The notes below the pieces were generated by a model. That model ran no database searches and was not told the origin of the DNA. It saw only the letters and a list, made by a program, of their open reading frames with translations. The translations under genes were made by a program, and so were the position numbers. From an uncultured Mycoplasmatota bacterium (GTDB taxonomy: Bacteria; Bacillota_I; Bacilli_A; RF39; UBA660), in assembly GCA_900546275.1 (NCBI GenBank), contig URCH01000014.1, positions 1 to 25,180 on the forward strand: a stretch of DNA of 25,180 bases, read 5' to 3'. This document shows, one piece after another, positions 14,742 through 22,636 of the stretch (the first letter of the stretch is position 1; each line of letters begins with the position of its first letter).

Positions 14742-14775
14742 TATTTAAATCTTTATTTAAATAAAGATTTAAATA
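14742..14775. repeat. 34-base perfect AT-rich palindrome at the end of the HerA-like gene
   Basis: The sequence from 14742 to 14775 equals its own reverse complement. It covers the stop codon and encodes the repeated C-terminal SLFKSLFK. It may add to termination, or simply reflect the repeated Lys/Phe codons. Confidence 0.6.
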
Positions 14776-16204
14776 GTGAATTTCCTATTTTTCTTCCTAA
14801 AGTATTAAGAGTACTGTTAGCAACCTTATTTGCAGCTTTTTCTAAACCACTTTTTTTATTACTTGATTTAGATGAATTGGATTTATTTTTTATAGTACTC
14901 ATTTGAGTTATTTTTTCATTTTGTATTTTTTGTTCGATCTTTTCATAAGCTGAAATTTCTTCAGTTCTATTTATATATTTTATATATAAAGGATTATTTT
15001 TTATGACTTCTTGTCTTTTAACATCATCAATAGTTCCCATTTGACTTTGTGGTGGGAGTATAGTTACTTTTTCTGCAACAGTAGGTTGGCCATATTCATC
15101 TTGGAAAGATACTAAAGCTTCACCAGTTTTTAATGTTTTAATAACTTGTTCAGTATCATAGTTAGGATTTTCTCTAAAAGAATTAGCTGCTGCTTTAATA
15201 GCTTTTTCATCATTTTTTGTATAATACCTTAAAACATGTTGAATACGATTTCCTAGTTGAGATAATATTTCATCAGGAATATCACTTGGACTTTGTGAAA
15301 TAAAATATAGTCCAATACCTTTTGAACGTATTAGTTTTACAATCTGCGTTACTTGTTTAATTATATAATCAGGCATCTCAGAAAAAAGTAAATGTGCTTC
15401 ATCAAAAAAGAAAGCAATTTTTGGTTTTTCTAAATCACCAACTTCAGGTAATTTTTGATATAAATCAGTAAGCAACCATAACAAAAATGAAGCATATAAA
15501 GTTGGTTTTTGAAACAAAGTGGCTGCATGTAATATATTTATATAACCAGTACCATTTATATCAGTTTTAATAAAATCATTTATGTCTAATGCAGGTTTAC
15601 CAAAAAAGAAATTTCCACCTTCATCTTCTAAGGTAAGTAAATTACGTTGAATACTACCAATACTCTGTAAAGTAATATTACCATAATTTAATGCATAATT
15701 TTTTCTTCTTTCACCAACATAAGCTAAAATAGCTCTTAAATCTTTTAAATCAATTAATTCTAAATTTTCATCCTCTGCAATTTTAAAAACAATCGTTAAG
15801 ACACCTTCTTGAGCTTCAGTTAAATTAAGCATTCTAGAAAGTAATTTAGGACCAATACTATTTACAGTTGTACGTATTGGAATACCATATTTTCCATAAA
15901 CATCAAAAAACGAAGTAGGGAAACTTTTAAACTCAAAATTTTCTAAGTTTAAATCATTAATTCTACTTGAAATATTATCATTTACAATACCTGGTGCACA
16001 CATTCCAGCTAAATCGCCTTTTACGTCAACCAAAAATACAGGAACACCTGCAGAAGAAAAACTTTCAGCTAAAACTTTTAGGGAAATTGTTTTTCCGCTT
16101 CCACTAGCGCCACTTATAATACCATGTCTATTAGCCATTTTAGGAAGTATATAAGCTTCATAATTATCATTTTTACCAATCAATATTTTATCATTTATAT
16201 ACAT
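14753..16204 (-). CDS. HerA/YjgR-type (DUF853) ATPase
   Basis: The 483-residue protein has Walker A GASGSGKT (32-39), DVKGDLAGM just after the first nucleotide-binding strand, Walker B in KIAFFFDEAHLLF near residues 264-276 and the IVKLIRSKGIGLYFISQSPSDIP sensor region. These are hallmarks of the DUF853 HerA-like helicase group, hexameric FtsK/HerA-class ATPases. The cellular role of YjgR homologues is not established. The last 60 residues are Ser/Lys/Asn-rich and probably flexible. The ATG at 16204 is supported by AAGGAG; the TTG at 16222 would lie upstream of that site. It is transcribed alone, divergently from the prepilin gene, with its own promoter and terminator. Confidence 0.88.
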   Translation of the reverse strand: MYINDKILIGKNDNYEAYILPKMANRHGIISGASGSGKTISLKVLAESFSSAGVPVFLVDVKGDLAGMCAPGIVNDNISSRINDLNLENFEFKSFPTSFFDVYGKYGIPIRTTVNSIGPKLLSRMLNLTEAQEGVLTIVFKIAEDENLELIDLKDLRAILAYVGERRKNYALNYGNITLQSIGSIQRNLLTLEDEGGNFFFGKPALDINDFIKTDINGTGYINILHAATLFQKPTLYASFLLWLLTDLYQKLPEVGDLEKPKIAFFFDEAHLLFSEMPDYIIKQVTQIVKLIRSKGIGLYFISQSPSDIPDEILSQLGNRIQHVLRYYTKNDEKAIKAAANSFRENPNYDTEQVIKTLKTGEALVSFQDEYGQPTVAEKVTILPPQSQMGTIDDVKRQEVIKNNPLYIKYINRTEEISAYEKIEQKIQNEKITQMSTIKNKSNSSKSSNKKSGLEKAANKVANSTLNTLGRKIGNSLFKSLFK

Positions 16205-16233
16205 AAAAATCTCCTTTACCAATTCTACTTAAT

Positions 16234-16260
16234 ATTATAAAAATTAACTATAAAAGTCAA
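16234..16260 (-). promoter_or_regulatory. Promoter of the HerA-like gene
   Basis: On the minus strand TTGACT (16255-16260) and TATAAT (16234-16239) are spaced by 15 bases, about 30 bases before the start codon. The spacing is shorter than ideal. Confidence 0.45.
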
Positions 16261-16277
16261 GAAAACTTACTTTATAA

Positions 16278-16306
16278 TTTACATAAAAAAAAATAAATGT
16301 TAAAAT
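16278..16306 (+). promoter_or_regulatory. Promoter of the first prepilin-like gene
   Basis: TTTACA (16278-16283) and TAAAAT (16301-16306) are spaced by 17 bases, about 25 bases upstream of the ATG at 16331. Confidence 0.5.
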
Positions 16307-16330
16307 ATATTTAGAAGATAGGTGTTATTT

Positions 16331-16696
16331 ATGAAAAATGGATTTACATTAATCGAATTACTTGTTGTAATAGTAATTGTTGGAATACTTTCTACAATTG
16401 CTTATGTAACAATTGATAAATCAATAAAAGATAGTAGAAATAATCTTTATAATGTACAATTAAACCAAATATATGATGGAACAGAATCATGGGTTTTCGA
16501 TAATATTACAAAACTTGAAAATAAACAGGTTTATTGTGTTAAATTAAGTACTCTTGAAGATGAAGGGTATGTAGAGAAAGGAATAATAAACCCAAAAACA
16601 GATAAAAAATTTAATACAGATTTATATATAAAAATAACACAAAATATATCAGGATATGATTATTTACTTGTAGAAAATAATGATGGGTGCGAATAG
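16331..16696 (+). CDS. Type IV prepilin-like (pseudopilin) protein 1
   Basis: The 121-residue protein starts MKNGFTLIELLVVIVIVGIL, a class III prepilin signal with cleavage expected after Gly4, Glu at position 5 of the mature chain and a hydrophobic helix. A globular domain of about 85 residues follows with two cysteines, one in VYCVKL and one in the terminal DGCE. Such proteins build type IV pili, competence pseudopili or type II secretion pseudopili after processing by a prepilin peptidase. AGGTG supports the ATG at 16331 over the GTG at 16322. No assembly ATPase or peptidase gene is nearby. A similar protein is encoded at 19244, in the following operon. Confidence 0.85.
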   Translation: MKNGFTLIELLVVIVIVGILSTIAYVTIDKSIKDSRNNLYNVQLNQIYDGTESWVFDNITKLENKQVYCVKLSTLEDEGYVEKGIINPKTDKKFNTDLYIKITQNISGYDYLLVENNDGCE

Positions 16697-16710
16697 CACC
16701 TAGTTTTTTA
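16686..16710 (+). terminator. Intrinsic terminator overlapping the end of the prepilin gene
   Basis: GGTGC (16686-16690) and GCACC (16696-16700) form a GC stem around GAATA, followed by TAGTTTTTTA. The hairpin includes the last codons and stop of the prepilin gene. Confidence 0.65.
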
Positions 16711-16723
16711 TTTTAATTTGTTA

Positions 16724-16729
16724 TATAAT
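16724..16729 (+). promoter_or_regulatory. Likely -10 box for the lspA operon
   Basis: TATAAT lies 17 bases before the lspA start, between a terminator and the gene. No convincing -35 is seen in the T-rich stretch before it. Confidence 0.4.
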
Positions 16730-16745
16730 ATTATTTGGTGATTGA

Positions 16746-17210
16746 ATGAAAAAAATTACAATATTTAGTTTACTTATAATAATACTAGATCAAATTATTA
16801 AGTTTGTTGTAATACAAAATATGGAATTATATAGTAGTATAACAATCATTAAAAACTTTTTTAATATAACATATGTACAAAATATAGGTGCAGCTTTTAG
16901 TATATTAAGTGGAAATGTAGTTTTCTTATCACTAATTTCTTTAATCGTTTTAGTAGCAATATATATATATTTAAGCAAGAAAAAAGGTTTTAATAAAATT
17001 CAAACTATTACATATTCAATGTTGATAGGTGGTATAGTAGGAAATATGATTGATAGAATATTTAGAGGATTTGTAATCGATTATTTAGATTTTTCTATAT
17101 TAAAATATAATTTCCCAGTATTTAATTTTGCAGATATATGTATAGTTGTTTCAGCAATTATTTTATTAATATTTAGTATTAAGGAGGAAAAATCATGCAA
17201 TACAAAGTAA
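16746..17210 (+). CDS. lspA: Lipoprotein signal peptidase II
   Basis: LspA cleaves the signal peptide of diacylglyceryl-modified prolipoproteins in the membrane. The 154-residue protein has four membrane segments and both catalytic aspartates: D103 in GNMIDRI and D130 in FNFADICI. The conserved LDQIIKF near residue 14 and VQNIGAAFSI near residue 44 are also present. GGTGA precedes the ATG. Its 3' end overlaps the rluD-type gene by 16 bases, a pair found together in many Bacillota. It opens a long operon reaching mtaB. Confidence 0.96.
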   Translation: MKKITIFSLLIIILDQIIKFVVIQNMELYSSITIIKNFFNITYVQNIGAAFSILSGNVVFLSLISLIVLVAIYIYLSKKKGFNKIQTITYSMLIGGIVGNMIDRIFRGFVIDYLDFSILKYNFPVFNFADICIVVSAIILLIFSIKEEKSCNTK

Positions 17211-18091
17211 CAGAAGATGCAAATGAAAGAATTGATAACTACCTAATTAAAATACTTAATAAAAGTAGAAGTAAAATTCAAAATCTAATTAAAACTGAAA
17301 ACGTAAAAGTTAATAATAAAATTATAAAAAATAGCTACATTGTTAAACAAAACGATAATATAGAAATAAATGAAATAGAAGAACAACCTTTGAGTGCTAA
17401 AGCAGAAAAAATAGATTTAGATATAGTATATGAAGATGACGATATAATAGTTGTAAATAAACAAAATGGATTGGTTGTACATCCAGCTGTTGGAAATCCT
17501 ACTGGAACATTAGTAAATGGGCTTATGTATCATTCAAAAAATTTAAGCAAAGTAAATGGCGAATTTAGACCTGGAATAGTACATAGAATAGATGCATTTA
17601 CAACTGGATTATTAGTAGTTGCGAAAAATGATTATGCCCATGAATTTTTAGCTCGTCAGTTAGAAAATAAAACAACACATAGAATTTATGTCGCACTCGT
17701 ATGGGGCGTAATTAATGAAGATACAGGTACAATAGATGCACCAATTGGAAGAGATAAAAAAGATAGAAAAAAGATGGCTGTTACAAGTGAAAACAGTAAA
17801 AATGCAGTAACACATTTTAAGGTAATCGAAAGATATAAAGATGCAACACTAATAGAATTAAAATTAGAAACAGGTAGAACACATCAAATAAGAGTACATA
17901 TGAATTATATAAATCACCCTGTTGTAAACGATTCTGTATATGGTAAAAGAAAACTAATAGATGAAACAGGACAATGTTTGCACGCAAAAGAATTAGGATT
18001 TATACATCCAACAACAAAGAAGTATATGTGTTTTACTAGTGAATTACCAAAAGAATTTATAAATATATTAAATAAATTTAAGGAGGAATAA
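17195..18091 (+). CDS. rluD: RluA/RluD-family 23S rRNA pseudouridine synthase
   Basis: The 298-residue enzyme has an N-terminal S4 RNA-binding domain (about residues 10-60) and a RluA-type catalytic domain. The catalytic Asp is D133 in GIVHRIDAFTTGLLVVAKN. Other landmarks are VVNKQNGLVVHPA and LETGRTHQIRVHM. The usual HRLDKDTSG motif reads HRIDAFTTG here: the Asp is kept, but the neighbouring Lys and Asp are replaced. A strong AAGGAGG inside lspA drives the ATG at 17195. Specificity for 23S rRNA positions is inferred from domain type and from the lspA neighbourhood (YlyB position). Confidence 0.9.
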   Translation: MQYKVTEDANERIDNYLIKILNKSRSKIQNLIKTENVKVNNKIIKNSYIVKQNDNIEINEIEEQPLSAKAEKIDLDIVYEDDDIIVVNKQNGLVVHPAVGNPTGTLVNGLMYHSKNLSKVNGEFRPGIVHRIDAFTTGLLVVAKNDYAHEFLARQLENKTTHRIYVALVWGVINEDTGTIDAPIGRDKKDRKKMAVTSENSKNAVTHFKVIERYKDATLIELKLETGRTHQIRVHMNYINHPVVNDSVYGKRKLIDETGQCLHAKELGFIHPTTKKYMCFTSELPKEFINILNKFKEE

Positions 18092-18092
18092 A

Positions 18093-19235
18093 ATGGACGC
18101 TATAACAAAAAGTGACGAAATAGTAATGAAATTACTTCATTATTTTATTACTGAAAAAGGATATAATCCAATAGTTCTTCATGGTGCAAAAGATGAAATT
18201 TGGCTAGAAAATTTAAATAGTGATTATAAAATAGTGAGAATTGTTAGTAATTATATTCATAATAATGAGCAATTTGATTTTGATTTGTTTAAAACAAAAA
18301 AAATAGTAAAAAAAATACAAAAAACAACTTTTTCACTTAATATGAATGCATTAAGTATATTTATTAATTTAGGAGAAAATGTAAATATAAAAGAAACATA
18401 TAGGAATATAGATATAGTTAATTTAAAAGAATTTGATGATATAAAACAATACAAAACAGTTATGGAAGTATTTCCAGATATAATCAAAAAAAGCAAAATT
18501 AAAGAAAAAGGTATGGAATTATTTTTTAAATTAACAAGCGAAATAAATAAAAAAAATGAACAAGAAGGAATAAAAGCAGAAGAAATATTTAAACCAAAAA
18601 AACCAATTATAACAGTTTCGTTAATAATAATTAATGTAATAGTTTTTATACTTATGTATATACTTGGAAAAGGTAGTCAAGATGCATTTACTTTAATAAA
18701 GTTTGGTGCATTTCAAAAAGACTTAATTTTAGGTGGAGAATATTACAGATTAATTACATCTGCATTCTTACATATTGGAATATTTCATTTATTATTTAAT
18801 TGTTATGCATTATATGTAATAGGCAGACAACTAGAAAGTTTTTTAGGAAAAACTAAATTCTTAATAATATACCTTGTTAGTGCGCTTTGTGGAAGCTTAA
18901 TGTCTATGATATTTCCTATAAGCATAAGTGCAGGTGCAAGTGGCGCTATATTTGGATTACTTGGATCATTACTTTATTTTGGATACAATTATAGAGTATA
19001 TTTAGGAACTGTACTAAAATCTCAAATAATTCCACTTATTCTAATTAATCTGATATTTGGATTTATGGTGTCTGGTATAAATAATGCAGCACATATAGGT
19101 GGATTAATAGGCGGAATACTAATAACAATGTCACTTGGAATAAAATATAAATCAAAAAAATCTGAACAGATAAATGGTATCGTTTTATTATCAATTTTCT
19201 TAGGATTCTTAATATATATGGGATTTTTTGTGTAG
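18093..19235 (+). CDS. Rhomboid intramembrane serine protease, GluP/YqgP type
   Basis: The 380-residue protein has a soluble N-terminal domain (about 1-165) followed by a rhomboid core. HIGIFHLLFNCYALYVIG provides the loop 1 and helix 2 motif. The catalytic Ser283 lies in AGASGAIFGLLGSLL, and His334 in NNAAHIGGLIGG completes the dyad. Rhomboids cleave membrane proteins within the bilayer; B. subtilis YqgP handles Mg transporter quality control. The N-terminal extension matches YqgP more than minimal rhomboids. AAGGAGG precedes the ATG, two bases after the rluD stop. The substrate is unknown. Confidence 0.92.
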   Translation: MDAITKSDEIVMKLLHYFITEKGYNPIVLHGAKDEIWLENLNSDYKIVRIVSNYIHNNEQFDFDLFKTKKIVKKIQKTTFSLNMNALSIFINLGENVNIKETYRNIDIVNLKEFDDIKQYKTVMEVFPDIIKKSKIKEKGMELFFKLTSEINKKNEQEGIKAEEIFKPKKPIITVSLIIINVIVFILMYILGKGSQDAFTLIKFGAFQKDLILGGEYYRLITSAFLHIGIFHLLFNCYALYVIGRQLESFLGKTKFLIIYLVSALCGSLMSMIFPISISAGASGAIFGLLGSLLYFGYNYRVYLGTVLKSQIIPLILINLIFGFMVSGINNAAHIGGLIGGILITMSLGIKYKSKKSEQINGIVLLSIFLGFLIYMGFFV

Positions 19236-19243
19236 GAGGAATT

Positions 19244-19636
19244 ATGAAAGGATTTACATTAATTGAAGTATTAGGAGTATTAATATTGTTAGGCGCAATA
19301 TCACTTGTTACAATTCCGATAGTTACAAATGTAATAAAAGATAACAAAAAAACATTATATGATATTCAAATAAAAAATATAGAAGGTAGTTCTAGAAATT
19401 TTGTTGCCGAAAATCTATTTAAATTGGATTTATCAGAAGGTAAAAAGTTAGGAATAACTTTAAAAAAATTAAAAGAACTAGGTTATTTAGAAGAAAATGC
19501 TATAGATCCACAAACATCTGATAAATTTAATGATAGCACGGTTGTTATTATAAGCAATAAAAATAATGATATATTATATACAGTTTGTGCAACTAACGAA
19601 TGCGATTTAGATGGAATAACATATTATGGAGAATAA
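19244..19636 (+). CDS. Type IV prepilin-like (pseudopilin) protein 2
   Basis: The 130-residue protein starts MKGFTLIEVLGVLILLGAIS, with a prepilin cleavage site after Gly3 and Glu5 of the mature chain. A globular domain follows. It shares layout with the protein at 16331: the signal, an xKD/DN segment after the helix (NVIKDNKKTLYDIQ versus KSIKDSRNNLYNVQ), an LxxLxxxGYxE motif and a C-terminal cysteine pair (here TVCATNECD). The two are therefore paralogs. AGGAGG precedes the ATG, eight bases after the rhomboid stop. No pilus assembly gene lies in the window. Confidence 0.85.
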   Translation: MKGFTLIEVLGVLILLGAISLVTIPIVTNVIKDNKKTLYDIQIKNIEGSSRNFVAENLFKLDLSEGKKLGITLKKLKELGYLEENAIDPQTSDKFNDSTVVIISNKNNDILYTVCATNECDLDGITYYGE

Positions 19637-19638
19637 AT

Positions 19639-20346
19639 ATGCAAAGGTACTTTTGTAAAAAAATAGTAAACAATAAAGTTACATTATATGATGATGATTA
19701 TCACCATATAAAAAATGTAATGAGAATGAATGTAAATGATAAAATAGAAGTTGTATTTGAAAAAAAAGTATATGAATGTATTATAAAATCAGAAGATTAT
19801 AAAACGATAGAAATAGATAAAGAATTAAATATTGATTTAAAAGATGAAATAGAAATAACTTTAGTAATTCCTTTACTTAAAGAACAAAAAATGGATTTTG
19901 TTTTACAAAAAGCAACAGAACTTGGAATAAGTAAAATAATTCCTTATTATGCACAAAGAAGTATAGTAAAAGATATATCTGAAAAAGAAGATAAAAAAAT
20001 AATAAGATGGTCAAGAATATGTAAAGAAGCTAGCGAGCAATCCAAAAGAAACACTATCCCAATAATCACAACGGTAAAAAGGATAGAAGATTTAAATTTA
20101 GATGGTGTAAAGTTAGTGTGTAGTACGTGTGAAAAAAATGAAAACTTGAAAATGTTTTTGCAATCACAAAATATATATGATAAAATAACAATAGTAGTCG
20201 GACCGGAGGGTGGACTTACTAGTAATGAAGAACAAAAGTTTAACAGTCTTGGATACAAGTCTGTTACATTAGGAAATAGAATAATGAGGGTTGAAACAGT
20301 TCCAATATTTATATTAAGTGTTCTCAATTATGAACTTATGGAGTGA
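19639..20346 (+). CDS. rsmE: 16S rRNA m3U1498 methyltransferase RsmE
   Basis: RsmE methylates N3 of U1498 in the decoding region of 16S rRNA. The 235-residue protein has an N-terminal PUA-like domain with DDYHHIKNVMRM, and a SPOUT trefoil-knot domain. The knot motifs are present: KEQKMDFVLQKATELGI, VGPEGGLTSNEE and LGNRIMRVETV. The ATG at 19639 follows GGAG at the prepilin stop; a longer frame from 19600 would overlap the prepilin gene and lacks a site. In many Bacillota rsmE follows prmA, but here it sits after a prepilin gene. It is usually directly upstream of mtaB; here one gene lies between them. Confidence 0.95.
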   Translation: MQRYFCKKIVNNKVTLYDDDYHHIKNVMRMNVNDKIEVVFEKKVYECIIKSEDYKTIEIDKELNIDLKDEIEITLVIPLLKEQKMDFVLQKATELGISKIIPYYAQRSIVKDISEKEDKKIIRWSRICKEASEQSKRNTIPIITTVKRIEDLNLDGVKLVCSTCEKNENLKMFLQSQNIYDKITIVVGPEGGLTSNEEQKFNSLGYKSVTLGNRIMRVETVPIFILSVLNYELME

Positions 20347-20353
20347 TGTAAAA

Positions 20354-21271
20354 ATGTTAGATAAATTAATGGAAAATTCGATTTTATTTTATGGCATAAT
20401 TTTAGGGGCTTGTATTTTAGTTTTTCTTGTTATTTTTTTGATTGTAAATTTAATAAAAAAACATATAGAAAGAAAAAAATTAAAAAACACAAGTGAGATT
20501 ATATTAAATAATCATCATGAAGAACCTAAACTTGAAAGTTTAGAAGAAGAAATAACTAAATTAGAAGAAAAAGCAAAACAAAAAGAAGAGCCTCTTATAG
20601 AAGAAAGAGAAAATGAAAATTTAATTCAAAATCAATTCATTAAATCTGAACCAATTCAAATAGAAATAAATAATGATCTTGTAAAAGAAGAAAATACACA
20701 TACTGATTTTGAAAGCATACTTTCAAAAATGCAAGAAGATTTAACAAAACGTGATGAAAAACAAATATTAGAATTTGAACAAGATCAAGAAGAAAATGCA
20801 ATTATAAGTTATCAAGAACTATTAAAAGCAAATGGTAAAGAAATTAGTAAAGATGAAACAAAATTTGATTTAAATGATTTCTTTGAAGAACTAGTTGATA
20901 AAACAAAAAAATCCTATAATTTATCAGATATAAATAAAACTGGCGATTTATCAATTATAACAATTGATGATGACATGGAAGAACAAAATAACTTTGAATC
21001 CAACTTTGATATACAAAAACCAGTAGAAGAAATAAATAATATAAATTCAGAATCTAGTACACCAATGTTAGAACATATAGATATTGACAAAAAGAATAAA
21101 AAAGATAAAAAATTTAAAGTTAGTGAATTTATTTCTCCAATTTATGGTAGAATAGAAACTAAACTTGATTATCCAACTATACCAAGTGAAGATAAAAGTC
21201 AAAAATCTATTTCAGAGTTAAAAGATGATGAATTTTTGAATGCATTAAAGGCTTTTAGACAAAATCTATAG
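20354..21271 (+). CDS. Single-pass membrane protein with long acidic cytoplasmic domain, unknown
   Basis: The 305-residue protein has one N-terminal membrane helix (about residues 8-33, FYGIILGACILVFLVIFLIV) followed by basic residues, so the rest should be cytoplasmic. The long tail is acidic and partly coiled-coil (residues 55-85, EEEITKLEEKAKQKEEP). Near the C-terminus a basic patch precedes KFKVSEFISPIYGR (about residues 253-266), and a short helical ending ELKDDEFLNALKAFRQNL follows. That compact motif in a low-complexity tail looks like a binding peptide. The layout resembles membrane scaffold or division adaptors, but I cannot assign a family. It is in the lspA-mtaB operon; the ATG at 20354 follows GGAGTG. 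Confidence 0.75.
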   Translation: MLDKLMENSILFYGIILGACILVFLVIFLIVNLIKKHIERKKLKNTSEIILNNHHEEPKLESLEEEITKLEEKAKQKEEPLIEERENENLIQNQFIKSEPIQIEINNDLVKEENTHTDFESILSKMQEDLTKRDEKQILEFEQDQEENAIISYQELLKANGKEISKDETKFDLNDFFEELVDKTKKSYNLSDINKTGDLSIITIDDDMEEQNNFESNFDIQKPVEEINNINSESSTPMLEHIDIDKKNKKDKKFKVSEFISPIYGRIETKLDYPTIPSEDKSQKSISELKDDEFLNALKAFRQNL

Positions 21272-21296
21272 TCTTTTTTTAGAAAGAAGTGTTGTA

Positions 21297-22580
21297 ATGA
21301 AATTTTATATATATACATTGGGGTGCAAAGTAAATAGTTACGAAAGTAGAATAATGACAGAAGATTTAATTAATGCAGGTTATGTAGAAGAAAAAGATAA
21401 TAGTATTCCTGCTGATATATATATAATCAATACATGTTCTGTAACAAATACTGCAGATAGTAAATCTTTAAAACTTATAAGACAAGCGATTAAAAAAAAT
21501 AAAGATGCAATAATTGTTGTATGTGGTTGTCTTGCACAAGCTAAACCTGAAACTGTAAACATAGAAGGTGTAGATATTGTTATTGGAAATAAAAACAAAT
21601 CTAAAGTTTCAGAATATATAAATGAGTATGTGAAAAATAAAAATAAAAAAACCGATATTTATGATATAAGTAACGTAGAATTTGAAACTATGAAACTTAA
21701 TAATTTTGATAAAACAAGAGCATTTATAAAAATACAAGATGGATGTAATAATTTCTGTGCATATTGTATTATTCCATACACAAGAGGTTCTGTTAGAAGT
21801 AAACCAAGAGAGGACATATTAAATGAAATTGATCATTTAACATTAAATGGACATAAAGAAATAGTGTTAACAGGTATACATACAGGAAATTATGGAAGTG
21901 AATTCGATAATTATGATTTTGCTGATTTATTAAATGAAATAGTTAAAATCAAAAAATTATCTAGAATTAGAATTTCCTCAATAGAGATAACTGAATTAAA
22001 TGATAGAGTTTTAGAAATAATAAAAGATAATAATGTATTAGTAGATCATTTACATATACCACTACAATCAGGTTCAGATGAAATATTAAAATTAATGAAT
22101 AGAAAATATGATACAAAATATTTTATAGAAAAAATAAATAAAATAAGAAAAATAAGACCAGATATTTCAATTACAACAGATGTAATAGTAGGATTTCCAA
22201 ATGAAACAGATAAAAACTTTAATGAAACAATAGAAACAATCAAAAAAGTTGATTTTTCTAAACTACATGTATTTCCATATTCTAAAAGAGAAGGTACAAA
22301 AGCAGCAACAATGGAAGGTCAAGTAAAAGAAGAAATAAAAAAACAAAGAGTTATGGAACTTTTAAAACTTTCAAAAGAATTGGAAAATAAATACATGAAT
22401 AAATTTATTGGTAAAACACTTACCTTTATACCAGAAGTTTATAAAGATGGATATTTAATAGGACATACAGGTAATTATCTTTTAATCAAATTAAAAGGAT
22501 GTGAAGAATTATTACACAAAGAAGTAAGTGTAAAACTAATGGAAAATCAATATCCTTATATAATTTCAAGTGCCATATAA
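21297..22580 (+). CDS. mtaB: tRNA t6A37 methylthiotransferase MtaB
   Basis: MtaB is a radical SAM enzyme that adds a methylthio group to t6A37, giving ms2t6A in tRNAs reading ANN codons. The 427-residue protein has the N-terminal UPF0004 domain with its cluster cysteines (TLGCKVN, NTCSVT, VCGCLAQ). The radical SAM motif CxxxCxxC is C150, C154 and C157 in GCNNFCAYC. A C-terminal TRAM-like domain follows. HTGNYGSE and LQSGSDEILKLMNRKY are typical of the MtaB branch rather than MiaB. It closes the operon; its stop lies within the terminator hairpin region at 22568. Confidence 0.95.
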   Translation: MKFYIYTLGCKVNSYESRIMTEDLINAGYVEEKDNSIPADIYIINTCSVTNTADSKSLKLIRQAIKKNKDAIIVVCGCLAQAKPETVNIEGVDIVIGNKNKSKVSEYINEYVKNKNKKTDIYDISNVEFETMKLNNFDKTRAFIKIQDGCNNFCAYCIIPYTRGSVRSKPREDILNEIDHLTLNGHKEIVLTGIHTGNYGSEFDNYDFADLLNEIVKIKKLSRIRISSIEITELNDRVLEIIKDNNVLVDHLHIPLQSGSDEILKLMNRKYDTKYFIEKINKIRKIRPDISITTDVIVGFPNETDKNFNETIETIKKVDFSKLHVFPYSKREGTKAATMEGQVKEEIKKQRVMELLKLSKELENKYMNKFIGKTLTFIPEVYKDGYLIGHTGNYLLIKLKGCEELLHKEVSVKLMENQYPYIISSAI

Positions 22581-22597
22581 ATTGACACTTTTTTTTT
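22568..22597 (+). terminator. mtaB terminator overlapping the next promoter
   Basis: AAGTGCCA (22568-22575) pairs with TGACACTT (22583-22590) with one mismatch and is followed by seven Ts. The right arm contains most of the -35 box of the next promoter. Confidence 0.6.
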
Positions 22598-22610
22598 ACA
22601 ATGATATAAT
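22582..22610 (+). promoter_or_regulatory. Perfect sigma-A promoter
   Basis: TTGACA (22582-22587), 17-base spacer and TATAAT (22605-22610) match the consensus exactly. The start codon of the next gene is at 22637. Confidence 0.85.
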
Positions 22611-22636
22611 TAAAGTATTGATAGGATGTGACAAAC

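Noticed and set aside
19063..19347. Minus-strand ORF across the rhomboid and prepilin genes
   Set aside because: Overlaps two confident genes and has no recognisable domain or ribosome site.
19947..20327. Minus-strand ORF of 126 residues inside rsmE
   Set aside because: Antisense shadow of a well-supported SPOUT methyltransferase gene.
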